Assembly (NCBI RefSeq): GCF_019703325.1
Contig: NZ_AP024819.1
Span: 62,001 to 126,000 of the forward strand
Direction of reading: 5' to 3'
Source of the DNA: Helicobacter sp. NHP19-012
GTDB lineage: Bacteria; Campylobacterota; Campylobacteria; Campylobacterales; Helicobacteraceae
Length of the DNA: 64,000 nt
Shown here piece after piece: positions 54,315-64,000 of this stretch. A program made the translations under genes and the position numbers. The notes beneath the pieces were generated by a model. That model was not told where the DNA came from and ran no database searches. It was given only the letters and a program-made list of their open reading frames with translations. Position 1 is the stretch's first letter. Each line of letters begins with the position of its first letter.

Positions 54315-54616
54315 TGGTTACCCTGTCGCATTATTTAGTCTTTTCGGCTCTGCTCTTTAGCGTAGGGCTCTTTGGCATGCTAAGACGCAAGAATATCTTA
54401 ATGCTCTTTTTCTCTACAGAAATCATGCTAAATGCCATCAATGTCGCCTTTGTGGCAACCGCCCACGCCCTAAAAAACATAGACGGGCAGATTTTCGCTT
54501 TGTTTATGGTGGCGGTGGCGGCGGCTGAAGTGGCGGTGGGGCTAGGGCTTGTGATTTTGTGGCACAGAAAACACAAAAGCCTAGACATAGACACTCTAGC
54601 ACGCATGAGGGGCTAG
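54314..54616 (+). CDS. nuoK: NADH-quinone oxidoreductase subunit K
   Basis: 100 residues, three membrane helices, with the conserved FFSTEIMLNAINVAFVA and AAAEVAVGLGLVI including the buried Glu residues of the proton path. ATG at 54314 is chosen over a TTG three bases earlier. Confidence 0.95.
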   Translation: MVTLSHYLVFSALLFSVGLFGMLRRKNILMLFFSTEIMLNAINVAFVATAHALKNIDGQIFALFMVAVAAAEVAVGLGLVILWHRKHKSLDIDTLARMRG

Positions 54617-54617
54617 T

Positions 54618-56474
54618 ATGCAAGAGAGCATGTGTGCGTCTTTGGTGTTGGAGGCGGTGTTGCTCTTGCCCTTGCTTGGGGCCCTTTATGCTGGGCTTTT
54701 TGGCACTTGCCCTAAAAGCTTGCAAGTGGGGGTGGTGAATTCTAGCCTGCTGGGGCTGTCCTTTTTAGGGGCGTTGTATTTATTGAATTTAAGCCTACAC
54801 CACCAAAGCGTACAAGCAGTGTTGTTTGACTGGATCACGCTCGGGGGCTTTAGCGTCAAGTTTTCTTTTGGGCTAGACTCTATTGGTGCTGTGATGATTG
54901 TGGTGGTTACTTTAGTGTCCTTCTTGGTGCATGTGTATTCAATCGGCTATATGCTACACGACAAGGGCTATAACCGCTACTTTAGCTATCTCTCTGGCTT
55001 TGTCTTTTCTATGCTTGTCTTGGTGCTTAGCGATAACTTCTTGGGGCTGTTTGTGGGCTGGGAGGGCGTGGGGCTTTGCTCTTATTTACTCATTGGCTTT
55101 TGGTATCATAAAGAGAGTGCCAACAATGCGTCCATTGAAGCCTTTGTGATGAACCGCATCGCCGATTTAGGCATGCTCATGGGGATTTTGCTGGTGCAAT
55201 GGACTTTTGGCTCATTGCAATACAGCGTGGTTTTTGCCAATATCGCAAACACTAATCCGCACACGCTCTTTTGTATCGGGCTCTTGCTCTTCATTGGGGC
55301 GGTGGGTAAATCCGCCCAGTTCCCCCTACACACTTGGCTAGCCAATGCGATGGAGGGGCCCACACCTGTATCCGCTTTAATCCACGCCGCCACTATGGTT
55401 ACCGCTGGGGTGTATCTAGTCATTCGCGCCCACCCCTTGTATAGTGCCTTGCCTGAATTGGGCTATGGTATTGCCTGCTTGGGGGCGTTTGTGGCACTCT
55501 TTGGGGCCAGCATGGCGTTAGTGAATAAAGATTTAAAACGCATTGTGGCGTACTCCACACTCTCACAGCTGGGTTATATGTTCGTGGGTGCAGGGCTTGG
55601 GGCTTACTGGATTGCCTTGTTTCACCTTTTCACCCACGCCTTTTTTAAAGCCTTGCTGTTCTTGGGGGCGGGCAATGTCATGCACGCCATGCACGATGAG
55701 CTAGACATTAGCAAAATGGGCGGGCTGTATAAGCCTTTAAAAACCACCGCCATTTTAATGGGGCTTGCTTCGCTAGCCCTGTGTGGGCTCTACCCCTTTG
55801 CTGGCTTTTTCTCTAAGGATAAAATCCTAGAAGTCGCCTTTGCTACAGGACACCACGGGCTCTTCTTAGCTCTACTCGTAGGCGCGCTTTTCACCGCCTT
55901 TTATAGTTTTAGGCTCTTAATGCTCGTGTTCTTTGCCCCCAAAGTGCATACAATCGAGCACCCCCACGAAGCCCCTAGCTTTATGTTATGGGCGATGCTC
56001 CCCTTAGCGATTTTAGCGGTGGTGGCGGGCTTTTTTGAGCATGGGTTTTTTCATTTTGTTTCCCAAGCGATCAAAGTGCCTTCTTTTGCCGATTACCCCG
56101 TGCCTAAATTGCTCTTATTGGCTCTCACCACCATTGGGGTGTTGCTCTCCATTGCTTACGCCGTGCAAAAGTATAAAAAGGACTTTGGCAATAAAGAAGG
56201 CGGCTTTTTCTACCGCCTGCTTTTAAACCAATACTATATCCCGGCTCTGTATGGGGCGATCTCTAAGGCGTTTTTAAGCCTTGCTTTTTGGGTGTGGCGT
56301 AAAATTGAAGTGCGTATGCTCGATGCCTTTGTGGATACCATTGCCAAAATCCCCACTTTAATCGGGCAAATGCTAACCCCCCTACAAAGCGGCAATTTGA
56401 GCGGGGCACTTAGGCTCATGGCTTTTGGGGTCGTGGCGATCATTTTTATCACAATGTTAAGTTTTTGGAGTTAG
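54618..56474 (+). CDS. nuoL: NADH-quinone oxidoreductase subunit L
   Basis: 618 residues, the most distal antiporter-like proton-pumping subunit, with about 16 helices. Markers: GLFVGWEGVGLCSYLLIGFW, GKSAQFPLHTWLANAMEGPT, HAATMVTAGVYL, and DLKRIVAYSTLSQLGYMFVG. One base after nuoK and one base before nuoM. Confidence 0.96.
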   Translation: MQESMCASLVLEAVLLLPLLGALYAGLFGTCPKSLQVGVVNSSLLGLSFLGALYLLNLSLHHQSVQAVLFDWITLGGFSVKFSFGLDSIGAVMIVVVTLVSFLVHVYSIGYMLHDKGYNRYFSYLSGFVFSMLVLVLSDNFLGLFVGWEGVGLCSYLLIGFWYHKESANNASIEAFVMNRIADLGMLMGILLVQWTFGSLQYSVVFANIANTNPHTLFCIGLLLFIGAVGKSAQFPLHTWLANAMEGPTPVSALIHAATMVTAGVYLVIRAHPLYSALPELGYGIACLGAFVALFGASMALVNKDLKRIVAYSTLSQLGYMFVGAGLGAYWIALFHLFTHAFFKALLFLGAGNVMHAMHDELDISKMGGLYKPLKTTAILMGLASLALCGLYPFAGFFSKDKILEVAFATGHHGLFLALLVGALFTAFYSFRLLMLVFFAPKVHTIEHPHEAPSFMLWAMLPLAILAVVAGFFEHGFFHFVSQAIKVPSFADYPVPKLLLLALTTIGVLLSIAYAVQKYKKDFGNKEGGFFYRLLLNQYYIPALYGAISKAFLSLAFWVWRKIEVRMLDAFVDTIAKIPTLIGQMLTPLQSGNLSGALRLMAFGVVAIIFITMLSFWS

Positions 56475-56475
56475 T

Positions 56476-57978
56476 ATGGACGCACTTTTGCCCCACCACT
56501 TTTTAAGCGTGTTGATTTTCTTCCCCATTGTGGCGTGCTTGCCCCTATTTGGCTTGAGCGAAAAGCACGCCAAGCCCTATGGGGTGTTGGTAACCGCCCT
56601 TGAGCTCGCCCTTGTTGTGGGGCTGTGGGTGCTCTTTGACAAGGACACGGGGGTGTTGCAATTTGAAGAGTTTGCCGACCTTGTCAAGCAAGCAGGGATC
56701 AACTACCATGTAGGCGTGGATGGGATTTCTTTAATCCTATTGGTGCTGACCGCCTTCATTTTATTCTTGCTCGCCCTGTATGTGAGTAAGCACATAAAAG
56801 ACATGCTGATTTGTATCTTGCTCTTAGAGGGCATTTTAATGGGAGTTTTCACTTCCCTTAATCTCATTTTCTTTTATGTCTTTTGGGAGGTGTCGCTCTT
56901 GCCCGTGCTTTATATGATCGGGCGTTATGGCGTAGGGCCCAAAGTCTATTCAGGGCTTAAATTCTTCCTTTACACCTTTTTGGCTTCGCTTTTCATGCTC
57001 TTAGCCATTTTATATTACGCCCATGCCTGCAGCCTTGCCCTAGACACCCCCTTTAACTTTGATTTAGAAACCTTTAACAGCGTCATGTTGCCCCCCAAAG
57101 TACGCCTTTGGGTGTTTATCGCCTTCTTTGTGGGCATTGCGGTGAAAATCCCCATTTTCCCCTTCCACAACTGGTTGCCCTACGCTTATGGCAACGCCCC
57201 CGTAGTAGGCTCTGCCGTGCTTTCGGCTTTGCTCTTAAAAATGGGGACTTATGCGATGGTGCGCTTCTTACTCCCCTTATTCCCTAATGTGATCTTGCAT
57301 TACTTCTTGCCCCTAAGCGTCTTAGCCCTTTTAATGGTGCTTTATGGGGGGCTTTTGGCGAGCGCACAAAAAGAAATGAAACGCTTGATTGCCTACAGCT
57401 CCATGTCGCATATGGGCGTGGCTTTGCTTGGGCTTTACGCCTTGAATGTCGAGGGCGTGGGGGGTGCTGTCTTTACCATGTTCTCGCACGGGCTAGTGAG
57501 TGCCGGGCTGTTTATCTTGGTGGGGGTGCTCTTGGATCGCTGCAATTCTAGCAAGATTGTCGCCTTTAAGGGCGTGGCACACTCTATGCCGGCGTATGCG
57601 GCGTTTTTCATGGTGCTTCTCTTAGCCAATGTGGGCATGCCCCTTACAAGCGGCTTTGTGGGTGAGTTTTTAAGCCTACTTGGCTTTTTTAAAAGCTCTC
57701 CGTTTATAGCGTTTTTAGCGGGGACGACCATTATTTTATCCGCTATTTATATGCTAGTGTTGTATAAAAAGGTGTTCTATGGTGCAGAGCCGCAAGGCTT
57801 CTATACCCTTAAAAAAGCCAAAGCCCTAAGCCCCTTAAGCTGTGCTGAAAAAAGCGTTTTGGCTCTCTTGGTGGCGGCGGTGCTCTTTTTAGGCATTTAC
57901 CCTAAACCGCTGCTTGCTCCCATTGAGCAAAGCGTGCAAGTGCTCTTAGAAAGCCTACAAGGGCGCATCAATGCCTAA
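56476..57978 (+). CDS. nuoM: NADH-quinone oxidoreductase subunit M
   Basis: 500 residues, the second antiporter-like proton-pumping subunit. Conserved YHVGVDGISLILLVLTAF, FFYVFWEVSLLPVLYMIG, KIPIFPFHNWLPYAYGNAP and KRLIAYSSMSHMGV. Normal length and position. Confidence 0.96.
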   Translation: MDALLPHHFLSVLIFFPIVACLPLFGLSEKHAKPYGVLVTALELALVVGLWVLFDKDTGVLQFEEFADLVKQAGINYHVGVDGISLILLVLTAFILFLLALYVSKHIKDMLICILLLEGILMGVFTSLNLIFFYVFWEVSLLPVLYMIGRYGVGPKVYSGLKFFLYTFLASLFMLLAILYYAHACSLALDTPFNFDLETFNSVMLPPKVRLWVFIAFFVGIAVKIPIFPFHNWLPYAYGNAPVVGSAVLSALLLKMGTYAMVRFLLPLFPNVILHYFLPLSVLALLMVLYGGLLASAQKEMKRLIAYSSMSHMGVALLGLYALNVEGVGGAVFTMFSHGLVSAGLFILVGVLLDRCNSSKIVAFKGVAHSMPAYAAFFMVLLLANVGMPLTSGFVGEFLSLLGFFKSSPFIAFLAGTTIILSAIYMLVLYKKVFYGAEPQGFYTLKKAKALSPLSCAEKSVLALLVAAVLFLGIYPKPLLAPIEQSVQVLLESLQGRINA

Positions 57979-57987
57979 GGAAAGACA

Positions 57988-59433
57988 ATGAATCCCTTGA
58001 TCTCATCTCTCATGCCCGAGTTAGACCTACAAGTGTTAATGCCCCTATTTCTGTGCGTAGGGGGCGGGGTTTTCTTGCTGCTCTTAAATGTCAGGGGCTT
58101 TTCTAAACCTTTAAGCGTGGCAATCGCCGGGCTGATCCTTGCCTTTAGCGTGCTGTGGATCGCCTTTTACAACCCCCCCACAGATAGCGTGGGCGACTTC
58201 TTAACCGATGGTGCGTCTTTGAGTGGGCAGCTTTTCATCGCCCTAGCAAGCTTGCTCCTGCTGCTCTTAGCCCTAAGCAAAGAGAAATTTAGCGAGTTTG
58301 AAACCCCCGAGTTTTACCCCCTTTACCTTTTTATGGTGGGCGGCTTCACGCTCATGGTTTCTACCGATCATTTGCTCTTGATTTTCTTGGGGCTAGAGAG
58401 CGCATCTTTGGCGATGTGTGTTCTTATGGCACTTAATGGCAAACAAACGGGGCTAGAAGCGGCGGTGAAATACTTCACTATGAGTGTCTTAGCGGGGGTG
58501 TTCTTTGTGCTGGGTGTGGCTTTGCTCTACCTACTCACGGGGCATTTAGACTTAAGCGGGGTGGGCGATGGGCTAAGGAGCGTGTTTTTCCACCACGAGC
58601 CCAAAGCCCTACCCCTATTCTTTGTCGCTTTGGCGTGCATGCTAGGGGCGATCGGCTTTAAGGTGTCCTTAGTGCCCTTTCATACTTGGATGCCCGACAT
58701 CTACGAGGGCAATAGCCCCGTTTTTGCCGGCTTCATCTCCATTGTCCCCAAAATGGCGGGGCTAGTGGTGATGTTAAGGGTGCTTTACGCCTTTATGAAT
58801 ACTGAATCCTTTGTCATTGAAAACCTTTACACGGCTCTCATTGCGCTCACAATCACAATCCCCAATGCTATGGCGCTCTTGCAAAAAGATGTCAAGCGCA
58901 TGATGGCTTATAGCTCGATCTCGCATACGGGTTTTGCCTTAGCGTGCGTGGCAGGTGGCGCGGGGGCGTTGTTTGGCTATTGGCTCTTGTTTTTAATCAC
59001 CAATATCGGGGCGTTTGCGATTTTGTGGATGGTAACCAACCAAGAGGACGCGAAACAAAACACCTACACCTACCCCTATGATCGTTTTAACGGGCTCATC
59101 CAAACCAAACCCCTTTTAGCGATCTTAAGCGCAATTTTCTTATGTTCCTTAGCCGGTATTCCGCCTTTTTCCATGTTTTGGGGCAAGGTGATGGTTTTAG
59201 AGCAGGTGATTAACCAACACCAAGTCTTTTTACCCATTGTGATGGTGCTCAATAGTGCGGTGAGTGCGGTGTATTACCTACGCTTGCTTGTGGCGATGTT
59301 TTTTAAGACCCCAGGCACCACCCTCGCCACAAACGCCACTCCTGCCCTTTATAGCGTCAGCACTGCGATGGCATTCTTGTGCGTGTTCTCTATCTTTGTG
59401 CTGCGCCTTTATTTAAACTCTAGCCAAGCTTGA
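57988..59433 (+). CDS. nuoN: NADH-quinone oxidoreductase subunit N
   Basis: 481 residues, third antiporter-like subunit. Markers: FLGLESASLAMCVLMALNGK, AAVKYFTMSVLAGVFFV, KVSLVPFHTWMPDIYEGNSP and KRMMAYSSISHTGFALAC. Its stop overlaps the pflA start by one base (TGATG), so the complex I operon reads on into the flagellar gene. Confidence 0.95.
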   Translation: MNPLISSLMPELDLQVLMPLFLCVGGGVFLLLLNVRGFSKPLSVAIAGLILAFSVLWIAFYNPPTDSVGDFLTDGASLSGQLFIALASLLLLLLALSKEKFSEFETPEFYPLYLFMVGGFTLMVSTDHLLLIFLGLESASLAMCVLMALNGKQTGLEAAVKYFTMSVLAGVFFVLGVALLYLLTGHLDLSGVGDGLRSVFFHHEPKALPLFFVALACMLGAIGFKVSLVPFHTWMPDIYEGNSPVFAGFISIVPKMAGLVVMLRVLYAFMNTESFVIENLYTALIALTITIPNAMALLQKDVKRMMAYSSISHTGFALACVAGGAGALFGYWLLFLITNIGAFAILWMVTNQEDAKQNTYTYPYDRFNGLIQTKPLLAILSAIFLCSLAGIPPFSMFWGKVMVLEQVINQHQVFLPIVMVLNSAVSAVYYLRLLVAMFFKTPGTTLATNATPALYSVSTAMAFLCVFSIFVLRLYLNSSQA

Positions 59434-61778
59434 TGTTGCGCCTATTTGCCCTTTTTTGCGCCTTCTTGCCCTTTTTGCACGCCCTTGATTTGAGCGTAAC
59501 CAAGGGGCGGGAGAAGGACTCCAATTTCGCCACCTTGACCCTTAAAAACGATAAACCTTTCGCCTGCGAATTCATTAAATACCCTAGAGTAGAGATCACT
59601 TGCACAATTGCGTCCGTGCCTAAGATCGGTTTCATGCCCTTTAAAACAGAGTTTTTTAAAGTGTCCTACGAAATAAAAAATTTTATTTTCCATTTACACA
59701 TTAGACCCAAATTCCAAGAAGCCTTATTTGCGCTCCCCTACGACTACAAACAGAGCATCCCCATACAAAAACTCCAACTCAAAATTTCTAAGGTGTGGCA
59801 AGTGGTGGGCTTTTACAAGCAACTGCCGTTTTTGACCCCCAAAGACCCCAGAGCCCCTAGCAATGTGGGGTTAAATTTTCCTATTCTCATAAACGGGGCG
59901 CAAACCCCCTATATCCAAGAATTAGATGTCGACAATAGACCCCTAACCTACTCCAAAGGTCAAGACTTAGAAGAGTATTTAGCCTTAAAACAACTCATTA
60001 AAAATGGCGACTACTTGGAGGGCTTAGAAGCCATTAGTCGGATCTTTAGGCTTTACCCCAATAGCATTTTTAAGAAAGACTTGTATTTTTACGAGATTGT
60101 CGCCTTGAGTGCACTCAAAAAAAAGCAAGACCTAACAACACAAATCGCCACGCAGTGGATCAAACTCTACTCCTCAGACCCCAAAATCCCCTATGTTCTC
60201 TATTTGTTGGGCAATGCCTATAGCCAAATCAACTACACCATCCAAGCCACCAGAGCCTACAAGCGCATCATTGATGAATACCCAGACAGCCGCTACACCC
60301 CCCTAGCCCAAATGCATTTAGCCGAGCAAGCCGCTAGTGGCGGGGATCGCTCTGGTGCACTCACCCTCTTTCAAAAGGCATATAGTGAGGCTAAGGACAT
60401 TGAGAGTGCGAGCCAAATCGCCTTTAGTTGGGGGTCTTTTGATGTAGACAATGGAGGCAAGAACGCCACCTTGATTTTAAATAAAATCATCTATGGCAAC
60501 CCTGAGTACTTCACGAAACACCCAAGCCAATCCTACGATCTACTCATTGCTCTAAAAACACAATCCATTTTCAGTCCAGCCATTAAAATCGCCACTTTGC
60601 TTTCCCACGATGATAGCGATAAGACTATCCAAGAAAAGGCTGCTTTTGAGTTGGGCTTTCTCTACGCTAAAAACAACCAACCCAACGAAGCCCACTTTGC
60701 GAATTTAGAATACCTAGACAACTACACCAATGTGGTCCACATCGCCTTGGTTAAAGCTAGAGATGAGCAAGTCTTGTTTGCTATGCGTGGGGATTATAAA
60801 GAAAAGTTAGATCGCTACAACCAAGTTTTAAAAGATTACCCCAAAACCTCTAAAGAGCACCGAAAAGCCCTAGAGTATAAGGCTAAATTGCTCTTAGAGC
60901 GCCACTACTACAGCCAAGTTTTAAATATGGGACTCCCTAAAGACTCCCCAGCTATGCAAGAAGCCCTATTGCAACAAGAGCGTCAAGCCCTAAAAGAGGC
61001 CGATTGTAAAAGCTTTAGTGCTTACTTAGTGCGTATGGATAAAATCAATCCACACGGCTTTAACGATGAAGAACAAATCGAAGCCTTTGATTGTTTGTAT
61101 GAAAATGCCCTTTACGACAAAGCCGCTATTTTTTCAACCACAGCTATAAAAGATAAACCCATTGACAAACTCCCTTGGCTTTATAGACAGGGGCGCAACC
61201 TCTACGCTTTAAATGACTACCAAAACTCTTTACTGGCGGCTAAGGATGCATTGACTTTAGCCAATCTTAAAAAACAGCCCAAGTACTACGACATCGCCTT
61301 CACCGTATTTTTAGACTATATGAAAACCAATAACCCCCAAGAAGCTTTTAAAATCTATAGCCAATTACAAAAAGAATTTAAGGATGATGAGCGGATGATT
61401 GAAGTGTATGCCTTGCTTTTAGAGAGCGAGCAGCGGGGCAAGAATAACCCTACAACTTTAGAACTTTACGCTAAAAGCCTTCTTGCCTTGCAAAGGCGCT
61501 ACGAAAATAACAGCTACACTCCCTATGCCCAAAACCAGCTCATCAGCGCACTAAGCAGAGGGGGCAAAATCCAAGAAGCTTTGCAACAAAGCGATGCCCT
61601 CCTAACCCTAAAGCTTGAGCCTAAAGAACGCCAACGCGCCCTTTATAACAAGGCGACCTTACAGCGCCAAAAGAACGACAAAGAGGGAGCTAAAAAGACC
61701 TTCCAAGCTTGCGTTGCCATTAAACAATCTTCAGCTTGGAAAGACTTATGCCAACAAGCTCTAAATTTATTAAAGTAG
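59433..61778 (+). CDS. pflA: Flagellar motor scaffold protein PflA (paralysed flagella)
   Basis: 781 residues of the HP1274 type. A signal peptide (LFALFCAFLPFLHAL) targets it to the periplasm. The N-terminal ~130 residues form a beta-rich domain; the rest is an array of TPR-like helical repeats (LGNAYSQINYTIQATRAYKR, ALKDADSAL-like blocks, ending FQACVAIKQSSAWKDLCQQ). In Campylobacter and Helicobacter PflA, with PflB, builds the periplasmic scaffold holding the enlarged stator ring, and mutants are flagellated but immotile. Linked to the nuo genes as in H. pylori. Confidence 0.9.
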   Translation: MLRLFALFCAFLPFLHALDLSVTKGREKDSNFATLTLKNDKPFACEFIKYPRVEITCTIASVPKIGFMPFKTEFFKVSYEIKNFIFHLHIRPKFQEALFALPYDYKQSIPIQKLQLKISKVWQVVGFYKQLPFLTPKDPRAPSNVGLNFPILINGAQTPYIQELDVDNRPLTYSKGQDLEEYLALKQLIKNGDYLEGLEAISRIFRLYPNSIFKKDLYFYEIVALSALKKKQDLTTQIATQWIKLYSSDPKIPYVLYLLGNAYSQINYTIQATRAYKRIIDEYPDSRYTPLAQMHLAEQAASGGDRSGALTLFQKAYSEAKDIESASQIAFSWGSFDVDNGGKNATLILNKIIYGNPEYFTKHPSQSYDLLIALKTQSIFSPAIKIATLLSHDDSDKTIQEKAAFELGFLYAKNNQPNEAHFANLEYLDNYTNVVHIALVKARDEQVLFAMRGDYKEKLDRYNQVLKDYPKTSKEHRKALEYKAKLLLERHYYSQVLNMGLPKDSPAMQEALLQQERQALKEADCKSFSAYLVRMDKINPHGFNDEEQIEAFDCLYENALYDKAAIFSTTAIKDKPIDKLPWLYRQGRNLYALNDYQNSLLAAKDALTLANLKKQPKYYDIAFTVFLDYMKTNNPQEAFKIYSQLQKEFKDDERMIEVYALLLESEQRGKNNPTTLELYAKSLLALQRRYENNSYTPYAQNQLISALSRGGKIQEALQQSDALLTLKLEPKERQRALYNKATLQRQKNDKEGAKKTFQACVAIKQSSAWKDLCQQALNLLK

Positions 61779-61794
61779 GTCAATAAGCAGCACT

Positions 61795-63309
61795 ATGTTA
61801 GAAACTTCACACACCGATGATGACTTGATTTTGATGGAAAGGGTGGTGCTCTCCGCCCTATTAGACAGCCAACAATTTGAGGACTTTTCTAGTCAGCTTA
61901 AAAGTGAGGACTTTTCTAGCCCCGCCCATGGCAAGCTCTTTGAGTATTGCAGTCAGCTACACGCCGAGCAAAAGCCCATAAGTGCCATGTTTTTAGAGAA
62001 AAAGGCACAGGGCAATCCACAAGTCCTAGACGCTTTGGCTTTGGTGATGCAAACAAATCCCCTAGCGGATTTAAGAAGCTATATCCACGCCATCAAAGAG
62101 GCTTCCACAAAACGGCATTTAATGCGCCTAGCCCTGCAAATCCGTGAGCTGTGCCAACAAGACCGCCCCACCGCAGACATCCTAGACAGCATTGAGCGCA
62201 AGGTTTATCAAATCTCTTTGGACAATGTAGAAACGGGCTTTAAGGACATGGCTAAGGTATTGAAAGACACCTTGAAAATGATTGCGGAGGCGAAAGCTAG
62301 GGGCAATGAAAAACTCATAGGGCTAGACACGGGGTTTTTAAAGCTCAATGAACTCACGGGGGGTTTTTCGCCCGGTGATTTAATCATCATTGGGGCACGC
62401 CCGAGCATGGGAAAGACTAGCCTAGTGCTCAACTTTGCCAAAACCACCTTAAACCACAACCAAGGCGTGGCAATTTTTAGCATAGAGATGGGGGCAGAGC
62501 AACTCATGATGCGCATGCTCTCTTGCTACACGAATTTACACCTACACAACATCAAAAATGGCAATTTAAGCGAAGATGAGTGGGAGAGGCTCACCAAACA
62601 CACACAACAAATCTACGATAAACCGCTTTACATAGATGATGCCGGGCTGTTAAACATCCGCCAAGCCCGCTCTAAGTTGCGTAAACTCAAGCACGAACAC
62701 CCCGAAATTGCCCTAGCGATCATTGACTATTTGCAGCTCATGAGGGGCGATGGGGAGGACAGCCGCCACGAGCAAATCGCCAAAATCAGCCGGGAGCTAA
62801 AGATTTTGGCTAGAGAGCTTAATATCCCCATCATTGCTCTGTCACAGCTCAACCGCTTACTAGAGAGCAGAGAGGACAAACGCCCGATTTTGTCGGATTT
62901 AAAAGAAAGTGGAGCGATCGAGCAAGACGCCGATCAAGTCTTGTTTCTTTACCGCGATGCGGTGTATAAGCACAGAGAACACAATGACAGAGTAGCGAAG
63001 TTGCGCAAGGAAGGCAAGGTGGAGGAGGCAAAGAATTTAGAGAAAAAATTTAATGCATTGCAAGACAGTCTGCGCTACGAAAAGGAGCAAGCCGAAATAA
63101 TTTTAGCCAAAAACCGCAATGGGGGGACTGGCACGGTGAAAGTCCATTTTGACAAGATTTACACTCGCTTTAGCGACATCCCCAAAGAGGGAGAAGAGCC
63201 ACAGGGTGATCAAACGCCCACAAACATCAACATGGGCGATGGCATGCCAAGCAACTTTAACATGCCAAACCCCATAGATGGTGGATGGGGCGATGATTGC
63301 CCCTTCTAA
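61795..63309 (+). CDS. dnaB: Replicative DNA helicase DnaB
   Basis: 504 residues. N-terminal domain (about 10-115), then the RecA-like helicase core: Walker A GARPSMGKTSLVLNFAK near 200, ALAIIDYLQLMRGDG (Walker B) near 308, ALSQLNRLLESREDKRP and SGAIEQDADQVLFLYR. No intein. A helical insert (residues about 398-425, Lys/Glu-rich) and a Gly/Asn-rich tail ending GGWGDDCPF occur as in other Helicobacter DnaB. Starts 16 bases after pflA; the 3' end overlaps comEC by 17 bases. Counterpart of HP1362. Confidence 0.95.
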   Translation: MLETSHTDDDLILMERVVLSALLDSQQFEDFSSQLKSEDFSSPAHGKLFEYCSQLHAEQKPISAMFLEKKAQGNPQVLDALALVMQTNPLADLRSYIHAIKEASTKRHLMRLALQIRELCQQDRPTADILDSIERKVYQISLDNVETGFKDMAKVLKDTLKMIAEAKARGNEKLIGLDTGFLKLNELTGGFSPGDLIIIGARPSMGKTSLVLNFAKTTLNHNQGVAIFSIEMGAEQLMMRMLSCYTNLHLHNIKNGNLSEDEWERLTKHTQQIYDKPLYIDDAGLLNIRQARSKLRKLKHEHPEIALAIIDYLQLMRGDGEDSRHEQIAKISRELKILARELNIPIIALSQLNRLLESREDKRPILSDLKESGAIEQDADQVLFLYRDAVYKHREHNDRVAKLRKEGKVEEAKNLEKKFNALQDSLRYEKEQAEIILAKNRNGGTGTVKVHFDKIYTRFSDIPKEGEEPQGDQTPTNINMGDGMPSNFNMPNPIDGGWGDDCPF

Positions 63310-64000
63310 TAACCCCATCCCCCTTCTGCAAAGCCCAAAAGAAAAGATTTTTGCCTTGCTGTTGTTGCTCAGTTTATGCGCCCTCTCTTTTGGTGTGAAG
63401 CACCAACAATACAAAGTCTTTTTAAGCAAGAAACCCCTAGAGTTGCACGCTCAAGTGTTGTTACAATATCCTAAAAATGGCCATTTTGTGTTGAAACTAC
63501 AAGACACGCACAACAACCACTTTTACATCACGAGTGAAGAGGACATCAAGGACTTAACCCACCACTTCGTGCGCGCGTGGGGCAAAATGGGGCGGTGTTC
63601 CTTTTGGCAGTTTCTTAAAAATTGCTATTTTCACACCTTGAAACTCTCCCTAGAAAACAAAAGCGACCCCACCGCCCCCTGGCGCGCCTTCATCAACAAA
63701 CAGCACCAAAACCTGCTCATGGCTAACTTTTATAGGACTTTATTTTTAGCCGACCCTTTGGACCAACGCTTAAGGCAGGTGGTCGTGGGTTTTGGGGTAA
63801 GCCCCTTAATTGCCATCAGCGGGTTTCATTTAGGCTTGCTGAGCGCGTTTTTCTTTTACCTACTAAGCCCGCCTTATAAATTTTTGCAACAACGCTATTT
63901 CCCCTACAGAAACCGCTATTTTGATCTAATGGCCGTGGTGTTAATGGCTCTCTTTGGGTATTTAATCTTACTGCACTTCCAACCCGCTTTTTTAAGGGCA
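63293..64000 (+). CDS. comEC: ComEC/Rec2 DNA-uptake channel, 5' part (runs off the window)
   Basis: Open to the last base (236 codons seen). After a short N-terminal hydrophilic leader there is a membrane helix (FALLLLLSLCALSFG) and a soluble OB-like domain (about 40-140), then the ComEC competence motif PLIAISGFHLGLLSAFFFYL near 181-200 and further helices. ComEC carries single-stranded DNA across the inner membrane during natural transformation. ATG at 63293 is preferred for its position inside the dnaB end; order dnaB-comEC matches HP1362-HP1361. Confidence 0.88.
   Translation, partial: MIAPSNNPIPLLQSPKEKIFALLLLLSLCALSFGVKHQQYKVFLSKKPLELHAQVLLQYPKNGHFVLKLQDTHNNHFYITSEEDIKDLTHHFVRAWGKMGRCSFWQFLKNCYFHTLKLSLENKSDPTAPWRAFINKQHQNLLMANFYRTLFLADPLDQRLRQVVVGFGVSPLIAISGFHLGLLSAFFFYLLSPPYKFLQQRYFPYRNRYFDLMAVVLMALFGYLILLHFQPAFLRA

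Overview
The window comes from a gastric Helicobacter (Campylobacterota) that is not H. pylori. Nearly every gene has a recognisable H. pylori counterpart (HP numbers below are recalled, not searched), but base composition looks clearly richer in GC than H. pylori, and there is an expanded tandem block of Hof-type outer membrane proteins. This fits the H. felis / H. bizzozeronii / H. heilmannii / H. ailurogastricus group; I cannot name the species.

Layout. 1-7.3 kb, minus strand: cell-envelope and RNA genes (GT25 glycosyltransferase fragment, glmS, a small conserved protein, kdsD, a secreted MsrA-MsrB fusion, RNase J, rsmA). 7.4-12.1 kb: punB-like phosphorylase, NhaC-type antiporter, a DsbC/G-like protein, fliR and moeA. 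12.0-21.8 kb: six consecutive minus-strand Hof-family porin-like genes. 22.1-25.4 kb: ctpA, an SH3-tailed membrane protein, plsC and tRNA-Ala(GGC). 25.4-29.5 kb: metK, tsf, rpsB and a hugZ haem oxygenase with a long histidine-rich tail. 29.5-30.2 kb: an AT-rich gene-free stretch with a decayed TnpB. 30.2-31.7 kb: RNase P RNA (rnpB), rsmH and an FtsL-like protein. 31.7-46.2 kb: lipoproteins, a Maf-type flagellin glycosylation protein, htrA, an amino acid permease, sppA, an MFS transporter, rsmE, a catalase-like protein, a Hop/Hor OMP, TerC and ttcA. 46.4-59.4 kb: a complete nuoA-N complex I operon of the Helicobacter/Campylobacter type (no classical NuoE/NuoF), continuing without a gap into pflA, then dnaB and a partial comEC.

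The most striking signals are: (1) five single-base frame breaks in four genes (glmS, one hof gene, ctpA twice, nuoG), all at short or long homopolymers. They look mainly like consensus under-calls, but the A10 tract in ctpA and the G8 tract in nuoG are long enough to be real slippage sites. (2) The histidine-rich HugZ tail next to a Fur-like palindrome. (3) A Lys/Glu-rich tail on NuoI and a Pro/Glu linker in NuoG, with no counterpart of the HP1265 subunit. (4) rnpB only 12 nt upstream of rsmH with no terminator. (5) An FtsL candidate. I saw no CRISPR array, prophage, intact insertion sequence or convincing new defence system.
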